This document shows, one piece after another, positions 31,330-39,285 of a stretch of DNA of 64,000 bases (positions are counted from its first letter, which is position 1; the number at the start of each line of letters is the position of its first letter). A program made the position numbers and the translations under genes. Source of the stretch: CAXXXW01 sp963665555. GTDB taxonomy: Bacteria; Pseudomonadota; Alphaproteobacteria; Thalassobaculales; Thalassobaculaceae. The stretch is taken from contig OY762308.1 of NCBI GenBank assembly GCA_963665555.2, forward strand, positions 992,001-1,056,000. Reading direction: 5' to 3'. The notes under the pieces are model-generated. The model was not told the DNA's origin. It was given only the letters and a program-made list of their open reading frames with translations, and made no database searches.

Positions 31330-33549
31330 TCACGTGAAACGCGGCGGGCGCGGAAACCCGGTGGGCGGCGCGCGGCCGGCCGAGCCGCGCCGGCCGGTCC
31401 AGGGCGCGAGGTCGGTCTCGACGCGGCGGCGCCCGCCGGCGAGGCGCCAGTCCAGCCCGTCGGCGCGGCGGAACACCCTGGCGTCGGCGAGCTTGCCGGT
31501 CCGGTGGCGCTGCAGGATCGCGCCCTTGCCCCGCGCCATCTCCGGCACCTCGTCCAGCGGGAAGACCAGCAGCTTGCGGTTCTCGCCCACGACGGCCACC
31601 GTGTCCCCGTCCGCCGGGACGCAGAACGCCGCCCGCGCGCCCGGCGCCGGCGTCATCGTCTGGCGGCCGGCGCGGGTCTGGGCCGCGAGGTCCCTCGTTT
31701 CGGCGACGAAGCCCCGGCCGTCGTCGCTCGCCAGCAGCACGCGCCCCTCCGGCCGCCAGACCAGGATCGCCACGGCGTCGTGCTCGTCGGGAAGGTCGAT
31801 CGCCAGCCGCAGCGGCTCCCCGTGGCCGCGGCCGCGCGGCAGCCGGTCGGCCGGGATCGTGTAGAACCGCCCGTTGGTGGCGAAGACGAGCACGCGGTCG
31901 CCGGTCTCGGCCGGCAGCAGGAAGCGCGGGCCGTCCCCCTCCTTGAAGCGGAGCGCCGCCTCGTCCGCGACCCGGCCCCTGACCGCGCGTATCCAGCCCA
32001 TCTCGGAGCACACGACCGTGATCGCCTCGCGCTCGACCAGCGCCTCGGGGGGCGGGGCGGCCGCCGCCGGCGGCGCGCCGATGCGGGTGCGGCGGCGGCC
32101 GTGCGCGGTGTCCTTGCCGAAGGCGCGGCGCAGTTCGGAAATCTCGCGCGCGACGGCGCGGCGCCGCCGGCGCCCGTCGCCCAGCAGCGCCTCCAGGTCC
32201 TCCTTCTCGGCGATCGCCTCCTCGTGCTCCTTGCGGATTTCGATCTCCTCCAGCTTGCGCAGGGCGCGCAGGCGCATGTTGAGGATCGCGTCCGCCTGGC
32301 GCCCGGACAGGTCCCAGCGGCGCATCATCTCGGCCCTCGGATCGTCCTCCTCGCGGATCAGGCGGATCGTCTCGTCGATGTTGAGATAGGCGACCAGGTA
32401 GCCTTCCAGCACCTCCAGCCGCTCCTCGATCCGGGCGAGCCGGTGGCGCGAGCGGCGGACGAGCACCTCCATCCGGTGGTCGAGGAAGGCCGCCAGCGCC
32501 CCGCGCAGCGGCACGACGCCCGGCGTCCGCTCGCCGTCGAGCACGTTGAGGTTCAGCGGGAAGCGGACCTCCAGGTCGGTGCGCTGGAACAGGCTCTCCA
32601 TCAGCACGGCCGGATCGACATTGCGGCTGCGCGGCTCCAGCACCAGGCGCACATCCTCGGCCGATTCGTCGCGCACATCGCCGAGCAGGGCGAGCTTGCG
32701 GGCCTCCAGCAGTTCGGCCAGCCGTTCGACCAGCCGCGATTTCTGGACCTGGTAGGGGATTTCGGTCACCGCGATCCGCCAGGCGCCGCGGCCCAGCTTC
32801 TCGACCTCCCAGCGCGCGCGCAGCCGGAACCCGCCGCGCCCCGTCCGGTACGCCTCGGCGGCCGATTCGCGGCTCTCGACCAGCACGCCGCCGGTCGGGA
32901 AGTCCGGGCCGGGCACGAGGCGGGCCAGTTCGTCGTCGCCCGCGCCGGGATCGTCGAGCAGGCGGAGCAGCGCGTCGCACAACTCCTCGACATTGTGCGG
33001 CGGGATCGAGGTCGCCATGCCGACGGCGATGCCCTGCGCCCCGTTGGCCAGCAGGTTGGGGAAGGCGGCGGGCAGGACGGCAGGCTCGCGCCCCTCGCCG
33101 TCGTAGGTGTCGCGGAAATCGACCGCGTCCTCGTCGATGCCTTCCAGCAGGCGCTCGGCCACCTCCGTCAGTCGCGCCTCGGTGTAGCGCATGGCGGCGG
33201 CGTTATCGCCGTCGATGTTGCCGAAATTCCCCTGCCCGTCCACCAGCGGCCAGCGCTGGGCGAACTCCTGCGCCAGCCGCACCATCGCCTCGTAGATCGC
33301 GGCGTCGCCGTGGGGGTGGAACTTGCCCATCGTGTCGCCGACGACGCGGGCGGATTTCTTGTAGCCCTCGCCGGGGCGCAGGCGCAGCTGGCGCATCGCG
33401 TAGAGCAGGCGGCGGTGCACCGGCTTCAGCCCGTCGCGCGCGTCGGGCAGCGAGCGCGCGGTGATGGTCGAGAGCGCGTAGGCGAGATACCGCTCGCTCA
33501 GCGCCTCGGCCAGCCCGGTGTCGCGAATTTCTCCCGATATGGCGTCCAT
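31330..33549 (-). CDS. parC: DNA topoisomerase IV subunit A
   Basis: A 739-residue type IIA topoisomerase subunit that decatenates daughter chromosomes with ParE. It opens LAEALSERYLAYALSTITARSLPDARDGLKPVHRRLLYAM. ARVVGDTMGKFHPHGDAAIYEAMVRLAQEF is the ParC rather than GyrA version of the quinolone-resistance region. The DNA-linking Tyr is Y122 (AAMRYTEARL). The C-terminal beta-pinwheel (residues about 500-720) is shorter than in GyrA and has no GyrA box. The ATG start at 33549 is well defined; the RM island lies just upstream. Confidence 0.95.
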   Translation of the reverse strand: MDAISGEIRDTGLAEALSERYLAYALSTITARSLPDARDGLKPVHRRLLYAMRQLRLRPGEGYKKSARVVGDTMGKFHPHGDAAIYEAMVRLAQEFAQRWPLVDGQGNFGNIDGDNAAAMRYTEARLTEVAERLLEGIDEDAVDFRDTYDGEGREPAVLPAAFPNLLANGAQGIAVGMATSIPPHNVEELCDALLRLLDDPGAGDDELARLVPGPDFPTGGVLVESRESAAEAYRTGRGGFRLRARWEVEKLGRGAWRIAVTEIPYQVQKSRLVERLAELLEARKLALLGDVRDESAEDVRLVLEPRSRNVDPAVLMESLFQRTDLEVRFPLNLNVLDGERTPGVVPLRGALAAFLDHRMEVLVRRSRHRLARIEERLEVLEGYLVAYLNIDETIRLIREEDDPRAEMMRRWDLSGRQADAILNMRLRALRKLEEIEIRKEHEEAIAEKEDLEALLGDGRRRRRAVAREISELRRAFGKDTAHGRRRTRIGAPPAAAAPPPEALVEREAITVVCSEMGWIRAVRGRVADEAALRFKEGDGPRFLLPAETGDRVLVFATNGRFYTIPADRLPRGRGHGEPLRLAIDLPDEHDAVAILVWRPEGRVLLASDDGRGFVAETRDLAAQTRAGRQTMTPAPGARAAFCVPADGDTVAVVGENRKLLVFPLDEVPEMARGKGAILQRHRTGKLADARVFRRADGLDWRLAGGRRRVETDLAPWTGRRGSAGRAPPTGFPRPPRFT

Positions 33550-33615
33550 GCCCCGCCCCTCCCGCTAGATACTGTATGCGGACGGGGCCGGAACCGGCAA
33601 GGGGGAAGGGGGGCG

Positions 33616-34050
33616 TTAGCTCGCGGCCGAACGCTCGCGCAATCGGCCCCTTATCTGTTCCGCCGCGCGCGCAACATCGTCAGAGGTCGCGAGTTCGCAC
33701 TCCCAGATCACAAGCACATCCCACCCCATCGCCCGCAACTCCTCGTCCCTGGCCCGGTCGCGCTTCGCGTTGCCAGTCAGTTTCGGCTCCCAGTAGGCAA
33801 GATTGGACTTCGGCAATCTGCCGTAAGGGCATCCCTCGTGCTGGTGCCAGAAACACCCCCGGACCTGAATCGCCAGTTTTCGGCCGGGGAAGACGACGTC
33901 CGGTTTACCCGGCAAATCCGCCCGACACACACGGAACCGCAGGCCCATCCGGTGAAGGGCCGACCGGACACGGATTTCCGGCTTAGTGTCCCGCCCCTTG
34001 ACCCGCGCCATGTTCCGGGAGCGGCGGGCGGGATCGATCGTATCGGCCAT
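33616..34050 (-). CDS. vsr: Very short patch repair endonuclease (Vsr-like)
   Basis: A 144-residue Vsr-family nuclease, which nicks T:G mismatches arising from deamination of 5-methylcytosine. Visible: DPARRSRNMARVKGRDTKPE, the catalytic Asp D51 in LPGKPDVVF, and the GCFWHQHEGCP zinc/catalytic segment with H69. E. coli Vsr has a His at 64; here that position is Arg (VRGCFW), a variant I cannot rank. The C-terminal YWEPKLTGNAKRDRARDEEL and WDVLVIWECEL segments are typical. Start ATG at 34050, two bases after the HNH gene's stop. It belongs with the 5mC methyltransferase in this island. Confidence 0.9.
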   Translation of the reverse strand: MADTIDPARRSRNMARVKGRDTKPEIRVRSALHRMGLRFRVCRADLPGKPDVVFPGRKLAIQVRGCFWHQHEGCPYGRLPKSNLAYWEPKLTGNAKRDRARDEELRAMGWDVLVIWECELATSDDVARAAEQIRGRLRERSAAS

Positions 34051-34052
34051 GG

Positions 34053-35063
34053 TCAGGCAGCAGTCGCCGGTCCGCGCTCGCCAAGGAGGCTGCGCATTTC
34101 GTCTATCGTAAGGCACGGGTTTCGGGAATGGATAACCCGATGGCAGTTTGCGCAAACCATAGCCATCTCCTCAGGAGGGGTGATGCTGTCGGGCTGAAGT
34201 TGCTTGACCGGAATTTTGTGATGCGCCTCCATGCAATTTTCACCTTTGGGACCATAAATATCCTCGGGGGTGGACTGACATGCTTCGCAAATGAGACGGC
34301 CTCCATTCAAATATTTTTTGTGTTTGCGAACGAGTTGTGCAAATTGTTTGTCTCTTTCTTTATAAACATGGATACGCATCAACAACCTTCCTTCGATCCC
34401 AACAAAATTTCCTTCTTCCTCAACCGGGGTACGTCCATCCGCTTCCAAAAGTTGAACTGCCGAACCTGCGTTTGTCATACCAAAAATGTTTGATTTTATC
34501 CTAATCATCCGATCAGCGGTTTTTCGTATGTCATTTGAATTTTCATGCCTAGACAGCGCATTGAAATGCGCTTGCAAAGCGTTTGCCAAGATTCGGCTGT
34601 GTTTCCGGACGCTATCGATTGCCTTCAAGTCTTTTGATATGGATTTCAACCGATCATCCAATTGGATTTGGAAATCACTATGCAAAATAGTGACACGAAG
34701 CGGCGCCAAAACAACCGAGAATCCATCGTCATCGATAATGTCGAAATCCATCCGATCCATGACAAATTTCTTGTTCTCCAACGGAAACTCAACCGAACCC
34801 AGCCTGTCAGACCGGGCCGGCTCCGGCAGGCCTGCGACCGCCATCACAAGCTGCGGCAGATGGAGCTTTTTGCGATTGTTGCTCTCGAATTTGCGGAGGC
34901 GGGGTTTGCCTTGGACATGTTCGCCTCGAACCTCCGAGGGGATGCGCAAGTTCAGGGCGTCGAAGTCAACCGCGATGTCGCGGTCACGCAGCGATTCGGC
35001 CGGCACGAACTCGAACTCGCCACGCCCGCCAGACGGTCTCCATCGGATGGAACATGTCGCCAT
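34053..35063 (-). CDS. HNH endonuclease, probable restriction enzyme of the island
   Basis: A 336-residue protein. The C-terminal HNH domain (about 258-320) has CEACQ, then EAHHKIPVKQL (His-His core) and CANCHRVIHS, giving two CxxC zinc pairs and the final HNH His. The N-terminal 250 residues are not a domain I recognise; a middle region (about 135-185) looks helical. It is divergent from the methyltransferase and directly upstream of vsr, so it is probably the cognate type II restriction nuclease. GC content by eye is far lower than in neighbouring genes (roughly 40-50% in 34200-34800), which suggests transfer. ATG start at 35063. Confidence 0.85.
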   Translation of the reverse strand: MATCSIRWRPSGGRGEFEFVPAESLRDRDIAVDFDALNLRIPSEVRGEHVQGKPRLRKFESNNRKKLHLPQLVMAVAGLPEPARSDRLGSVEFPLENKKFVMDRMDFDIIDDDGFSVVLAPLRVTILHSDFQIQLDDRLKSISKDLKAIDSVRKHSRILANALQAHFNALSRHENSNDIRKTADRMIRIKSNIFGMTNAGSAVQLLEADGRTPVEEEGNFVGIEGRLLMRIHVYKERDKQFAQLVRKHKKYLNGGRLICEACQSTPEDIYGPKGENCMEAHHKIPVKQLQPDSITPPEEMAMVCANCHRVIHSRNPCLTIDEMRSLLGERGPATAA

Positions 35064-35091
35064 GGGGAGAAAACTTCCTTGCTATCAGCAC

Positions 35092-35120
35092 GTTAAGCGG
35101 TTCACGCTGGCGAGTGTCAA
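35092..35120 (-). promoter_or_regulatory. Candidate promoter for the HNH-vsr operon
   Basis: A perfect -35 box TTGACA (minus strand, 35120-35115) is followed after 17 bases by CTTAAC (35097-35092) as a weak -10. It lies about 30 bases upstream of the HNH ATG, in the divergent gap shared with the methyltransferase. Confidence 0.4.
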
Positions 35121-35160
35121 GCGCCCTGACCCAGCGCTCGTGACGGTAGCACAATTTCCT

Positions 35161-35190
35161 TTGACGCAAGCCCGCGCATCTGACCAAAAT
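35161..35190 (+). promoter_or_regulatory. Candidate promoter for the methyltransferase gene
   Basis: TTGACG (35161-35166) and CAAAAT (35185-35190) are spaced 18 bases. Transcription would start near 35197, placing the AAGGAG ribosome site (35213-35218) in the leader. This argues that the TTG at 35199 is not the start codon. Confidence 0.45.
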
Positions 35191-35225
35191 ATCCCAGTTT
35201 GCGGTTCGTTCTAAGGAGACTTCCG

Positions 35226-36197
35226 CTGGCTTACTCCGTGGCGTCCTTCTTCTCCGGGATCGGAGGCTTGGACCTCGGCCTTGAGCAGGCCGGGTTCCGA
35301 ATCCGTTTTCACTGTGAGATCAAGCCGTTCTGCCGGGGGGTGTTGGCGCGGCACTGGCCGGACGTTCCGATTTACGAGGACATAAGGAGGCTGGACGATG
35401 CAGACATCCCTGAAGCTGATGTTTGGGCGGCGGGATTCCCCTGCCAAGATCTCTCGCTTGCGCGAATGGGGCCGCGATCTGGGCTTCGCGGGAGCCAGTC
35501 TGGACTCTTTCACGAGTTTGTGCGCCTCGCTCGAGCGCGCCACCCAAGAGCGGTTGTCCTCGAAAACGTGCACGGGCTTCTCTCTAGCCACGGAGGACGA
35601 GACTTCGCAATCGTACTCAAGGCGCTGGACGAACTCGGGTATGGTGTCGCGTGGCGTGTGCTTGACAGCAAAAACTTCGGAGTCCCCCAGCAACGCCGAA
35701 GAATCTACATTGTTGCCATGCATCGAGATTGGGAGGGTGCCGGAGAAGTACTTTTTGAGCCCGAATGCGGCGGCTGGGATACTAAGAAGAGTCGATCGAA
35801 TGAAAAGAAATCTCCCTCCCTCTTTCAGACAATCATTGGAAATCTTGGCGAAGGACCGCTTGTGAAGAGTCTGGCGCACTGCATCTACGCGGAGTCGGCG
35901 CGTCATACGGGTACGGACTGGTCTCGGAACTATGTCTGGTATCCCGATGGAAGGGTTCGCCGGTTGATGCCGATAGAGGCCGAGAGGGTGCAGGGGTTTC
36001 CCGACGATTGGACTTTGCCGGAGGGTATCGATGAACGCGAAGCGGAGCGAATCGACAGCCTCCGGTATCACGCTATCGGGAACGCGGTGACGCCGCCGGT
36101 GGCCGAATGGGTTGGAAAGCGTCTCGCGGCTGTCATGGCGCGGCAGGACGCCGAACTGGTCGATAGCGAGGCCATACGGATCAAGCGCTCGGCGTGA
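35226..36197 (+). CDS. DNA (cytosine-5-)-methyltransferase (Dcm-like, type II)
   Basis: A 323-residue C5-MTase. Motif I SFFSGIGGLDLGLEQAGF, motif IV GFPCQDLS with the nucleophilic Cys, motif VI VLENVHGLL, motif VIII QQRRRIYIVA, motif IX RRLMPIEAERVQGFPDDW and motif X AIGNAVTPPVAEW are all present in order. The target-recognition region between VIII and IX is short (about 65 residues), so the site specificity cannot be guessed. The best start is a CTG at 35226, seven bases behind AAGGAG; GTG at 35238 is too far and TTG at 35199 precedes the ribosome site. It is divergent from HNH-vsr and protects host DNA against the nuclease. Confidence 0.94.
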   Translation: MAYSVASFFSGIGGLDLGLEQAGFRIRFHCEIKPFCRGVLARHWPDVPIYEDIRRLDDADIPEADVWAAGFPCQDLSLARMGPRSGLRGSQSGLFHEFVRLARARHPRAVVLENVHGLLSSHGGRDFAIVLKALDELGYGVAWRVLDSKNFGVPQQRRRIYIVAMHRDWEGAGEVLFEPECGGWDTKKSRSNEKKSPSLFQTIIGNLGEGPLVKSLAHCIYAESARHTGTDWSRNYVWYPDGRVRRLMPIEAERVQGFPDDWTLPEGIDEREAERIDSLRYHAIGNAVTPPVAEWVGKRLAAVMARQDAELVDSEAIRIKRSA

Positions 36198-36229
36198 CCG
36201 CGCCAAGCCCGGTACGCTCTCCGACCGCG

Positions 36230-36631
36230 CTATCGGGCGGGGCGGAAGGTGGGGACGGGGGGGCCGTCGGGGTCTTCCGTCGGGGAGAAGACGAGTTCCA
36301 CCTTCTGGCCGATGGCGAGCGCGTCGAGGTCGCAATCGACGATGTTGGTCATCATCGTCGGCCCCTCCTCCAGCGTCACATAGGCGATGGCGTAGGGCGG
36401 GTCGGCCCGGCGCAGCACGCTCCAGGAATAGATCTCGCCCCGGCCGGCCGACTCGACGAGATCCGTCCCGCCGGCGCCGCAATGCGGGCAGATCGAGCGC
36501 GGGTAGTAGTGCATTTCGCCGCAGGCCTCGCAGTAGCCGAGCATCAGCTTGCCCTCGCGCGCGGCGGCCCAGAACGCCTCGGTGTCCGGGTCCGGCTGGG
36601 GCGAGGGGAATGTCCGCCGCTTGGCGCTCAT
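36230..36631 (-). CDS. Zn-ribbon OB-fold protein (DUF35), thiolase partner
   Basis: A 133-residue protein with an N-terminal helix (DPDTEAFWAAAREGKL), a rubredoxin-like zinc ribbon (YCEACGEMHYYPRSICPHCGA) and a C-terminal OB fold (GEIYSWSVLRR to VELVFSPTED). Such proteins bind acyl-CoA and complex with thiolase-fold partners, for example BbsA-BbsB or ChsH2-Ltp2. The thiolase-like gene lies immediately upstream, five bases away. Start ATG at 36631. Confidence 0.88.
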   Translation of the reverse strand: MSAKRRTFPSPQPDPDTEAFWAAAREGKLMLGYCEACGEMHYYPRSICPHCGAGGTDLVESAGRGEIYSWSVLRRADPPYAIAYVTLEEGPTMMTNIVDCDLDALAIGQKVELVFSPTEDPDGPPVPTFRPAR

Positions 36632-36636
36632 CGCTC

Positions 36637-37806
36637 CTACTCCCGTTCCATGATCACGGTGGCGGCCCCGTGGCGCGTGCCGAGCGAGCCGCCGGTGCCG
36701 TGCGCCAGCGCGAGGTCGCAGTTCGCCACCTGCACGGCCGGATGCGCCTCGCCGCGCAACTGGCGCACCGCCTCGACCACCTTGGTGAGGCCGCCCCGGT
36801 TGCCGGGGTGGTTGTTGCAGAGGCCGCCGCCGTCGGTGTTGAAGGGCAGCTTGCCGACGCCCGCGATCAGGTTGCCGTCGGCGACCAGCCGCCCGCCCTG
36901 GCCCTTCTCGGCGAAGCCCAAATCCTCCAGCTGCATCAGCACGGTGATGGTGAAGCTGTCGTAGATCGAGACGTATTTCATGTCCGACGGCGCGACGCCC
37001 GCCTCCGCGAACGCGGCGGGGCCGGACCGGCGGGCGCCCGAATAGGTGAGGTCGATCTTGCCGCCCATCTGGTGCTTCGGCGATTCGCCGGCCCCCAGCA
37101 CCTTGACGAGCGGGCGCGAGAGGGCGCGCGCCACCTCCGGCGCCGCGACGACGATCGCCCCGCCGCCGTCGCTGATCACGCAGCAGTCGAGCCGGCGCAG
37201 CGGATCGGAGATCATGGGCGACGCCAGCACCTCCTCGACCGTGACGACATTGCGCAGCACGGCGCCGGGGTTGTGCTGGGCGTGGTGCGAGGCGGCGACC
37301 TTGATCCAGGCGAGCTGTTCGCTCGTGGTGCCGTATTCGTGCTTGTGGCGGTTGGCGCACATGGCGTACTGGTTCACCACGGTCGGGCCGAAGGGAAACT
37401 CGAAGGCCACGTCGGGCGCGGCGGAGCCGTAGTTGCGCGGCGCGGTGCCGGTCGCCATGCCCTCGGCGCGCGGCCGGCCGGCCAGCGTGATCAGCGCCAC
37501 CGAGCACTTGCCGAGCGCGATCGCCTCCGCCGCGTGGCCCACATGCAGCACATAGGAGGAGCCGCCGCACTCCGTCGTGTCGATGTGGCGCAGGTCGAGG
37601 CCCATGTAGTCGGCCATCGAAAGCGCGCCGAGGCCCGGCGCGTCGCCGGCGCAGAAATACCCGTCGACATCGTCCTTCGTCAGCCCGGCGTCGGCGAGCG
37701 CGCCGAGCGCGGACTCGGCGTGCAGTTGCGCCAGCGACTTGTCGACCGCCCGGCGGGTGGGGTGCTCGTACACGCCGGCGATATAGGCCTTGCCCTTGAT
37801 GCTCAT
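36637..37806 (-). CDS. Thiolase-fold protein (lipid-transfer / SCP2-thiolase-like)
   Basis: A 389-residue thiolase superfamily member. Features include SLAQLHAESALGALADAGLTKDDVDGYF at the start, TTECGGSSYVLHVGHAAEAIALGKC where the nucleophile loop lies, the CNNHPGNRGGLTKVVEAV segment and the C-terminal LALAHGTGGSLGTRHGAA. The Cys at ECGGSS is not in the usual CxS register, so a canonical thiolase mechanism is uncertain. With the adjacent DUF35 gene it resembles the benzylsuccinate thiolase BbsAB or the retro-aldolase Ltp2-ChsH2. The product probably cleaves or handles a branched or aromatic acyl-CoA. ATG start at 37806. Confidence 0.88.
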   Translation of the reverse strand: MSIKGKAYIAGVYEHPTRRAVDKSLAQLHAESALGALADAGLTKDDVDGYFCAGDAPGLGALSMADYMGLDLRHIDTTECGGSSYVLHVGHAAEAIALGKCSVALITLAGRPRAEGMATGTAPRNYGSAAPDVAFEFPFGPTVVNQYAMCANRHKHEYGTTSEQLAWIKVAASHHAQHNPGAVLRNVVTVEEVLASPMISDPLRRLDCCVISDGGGAIVVAAPEVARALSRPLVKVLGAGESPKHQMGGKIDLTYSGARRSGPAAFAEAGVAPSDMKYVSIYDSFTITVLMQLEDLGFAEKGQGGRLVADGNLIAGVGKLPFNTDGGGLCNNHPGNRGGLTKVVEAVRQLRGEAHPAVQVANCDLALAHGTGGSLGTRHGAATVIMERE

Positions 37807-37927
37807 GCCCGGTTCGACTCCGTTGTGAGGGCTGCGTTCTACACGCCCGCGCGCCGCCGGGGCCAGCGCGGCGGAGCCGATCGGCCATCCGTATTCGGAT
37901 AACTCGCGCCGCCGCCCGCGCGCCGGC

Positions 37928-39088
37928 CTAGAGGAAGCCGGCCCAGAACAGGCGCCCCGGCCGCTCCGGCGGGATTTCGACGCGCCCGGTCTCCGACAGC
38001 CCCCCGTCCGGGCCGATCCGGAAACACACGAGGCTCCGGGGAACCTCGCGGATCGCGCCGTCCGCCGCGCGTTCGCGCGCCGCTTCCGAATTGGCCGCGA
38101 CCAGCATTCGGCCCGACGGGTCGATCGCGAAGGTGCGCGGAAGGCGGCCGCCGGTCGGCGCGTGCCGGGCCGGCGCGGGCGCGCCCGTGTCCGGGTCGAT
38201 GGCGAAGACGGCGATGCTGTCCTCTCCCGGCGGCCACGGCGACCCGTCCGCGGACCCGTAGGCGCGGTTCGAGACATAGACGAACCGGCCGTTCGGGTGG
38301 ACATGGATCGCCGAGGCGGCCTGGCGCGCCGGCCCGTCCTTCCCGCCCGCGAGGGTGGAGACGCGGTGGAGCGGCTCCGGCGCCCCGGCGGCGTCCGCGA
38401 GGTCGAACACGCACAATTCGCTCTGCCGCTCCAGCAGCAGGAACAGCCGCCGGCCGGCGGGATCGAAATCGAGGTGGCGCGGCCCGAATCCGTACCCCCC
38501 GCCGGGCGCGACGACGGGACCGGGCGAAAGCCGCCCTCCGGCGTAGCCGAAGATCCGCAGCGCGCCCGGCCGCTCCGGGACGCCGGGCGCGGCGTCGTGG
38601 CCCCGGCAGGGGAACAGCGCCGCGCGCCCGTCCGGCGCGACCAGGACCTGGTGGCCGAACACGCCGAAATCGAGGCCGGGGTCCCGCGCGACCTCCGCGC
38701 CGATGCTCCCGTCGCCGGCCAGCGCGTGGACGGTGATCGCGCTCGGGTCGTTGTAGGCCGCGAGCAGATGGCGCCCGTCCCGGTCCGTCGAGAGGTGGAG
38801 CGGGCGCCCGCGCAATTCCGCCGGCGGCCCGAGGGGCGAAAGCGCGCCGTCCGCCGGATCGATCCGGCAAGCGGCGAGAAGGTGCGTCTTCCCGCGCGCG
38901 CCGGGGCCGCCGTCGCTCAGCGCGAGATAGGCGACCGGCGGCGCCGGATGGCGCCAGGCGTACTGGATGTCGAGCGGGAAATCCTGGGCCTCGCCGGGCC
39001 CGAGGCGCGCCGCGCCGACATCGGCCTCGTAACGGACCAGGGCCGGGCCGATGGCGGCGTAGAGGCGGACGGGGGGCGCGTCGGTCAC
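37928..39088 (-). CDS. Lactonase family beta-propeller protein (6-phosphogluconolactonase-like)
   Basis: A 386-residue seven-bladed propeller of the Pgl/3-carboxymuconate-cyclase type. Repeated blade elements include RPLHLSTDRDGRHLLAAYND, FGHQVLVAPDGRAALFP, FGPRHLDFDPAGRRLFLLLE, SAIHVHPNGRFVYVSNR and RTFAIDPSGRMLVAANSE. No signal peptide is evident. The start is taken as the GTG at 39088 (VTDAPPVRLYAAIG); an upstream in-frame extension is low-complexity. It may hydrolyse a lactone in the nearby catabolic pathways; no substrate can be assigned. It reads in the same direction as the thiolase pair, 121 bases upstream of it. Confidence 0.82.
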   Translation of the reverse strand: MTDAPPVRLYAAIGPALVRYEADVGAARLGPGEAQDFPLDIQYAWRHPAPPVAYLALSDGGPGARGKTHLLAACRIDPADGALSPLGPPAELRGRPLHLSTDRDGRHLLAAYNDPSAITVHALAGDGSIGAEVARDPGLDFGVFGHQVLVAPDGRAALFPCRGHDAAPGVPERPGALRIFGYAGGRLSPGPVVAPGGGYGFGPRHLDFDPAGRRLFLLLERQSELCVFDLADAAGAPEPLHRVSTLAGGKDGPARQAASAIHVHPNGRFVYVSNRAYGSADGSPWPPGEDSIAVFAIDPDTGAPAPARHAPTGGRLPRTFAIDPSGRMLVAANSEAARERAADGAIREVPRSLVCFRIGPDGGLSETGRVEIPPERPGRLFWAGFL

Positions 39089-39285
39089 GGGCGGGCCTCC
39101 GGGGCGGGGAAGGGAGCCTATCCTCCCCCGGCCGCGCCGCGCCGGCAAGCGGCGGCCGGCCGCGCCGGAAGGGGCTTCGCGCGCGGGCGGGATTCCGCCT
39201 TGTCCGCGCCGCGCCGGGCGTGCGACGCTTCGCGCCGAAAGGGCCGCGAAGGCCGGAACGAGGCGAACCCCAGGGAGAACGAAAG

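Noticed and set aside
31330..33549. gyrA
   Set aside because: The DTMGKFHPHGD segment and lack of a GyrA box fit ParC rather than GyrA.
28441..34197. A 1918-codon open frame on the plus strand
   Set aside because: It lies antisense to P450, helicase and parC, all with clear motifs. High GC leaves few stop codons in such frames; the translation is low-complexity and matches nothing.
35199..35225. TTG 35199 as the methyltransferase start
   Set aside because: It precedes the AAGGAG site and lies about where transcription is predicted to begin.
33550..36229. Transposon or integron around the RM genes
   Set aside because: No transposase, integrase, terminal inverted repeats or target duplications were found by eye at either edge.
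39128..39168. A 12-base direct repeat between the lactonase and LLM genes (39128-39139 and 39156-39167)
   Set aside because: The repeat is simple CG-rich sequence expected by chance at this GC content; no function is indicated.
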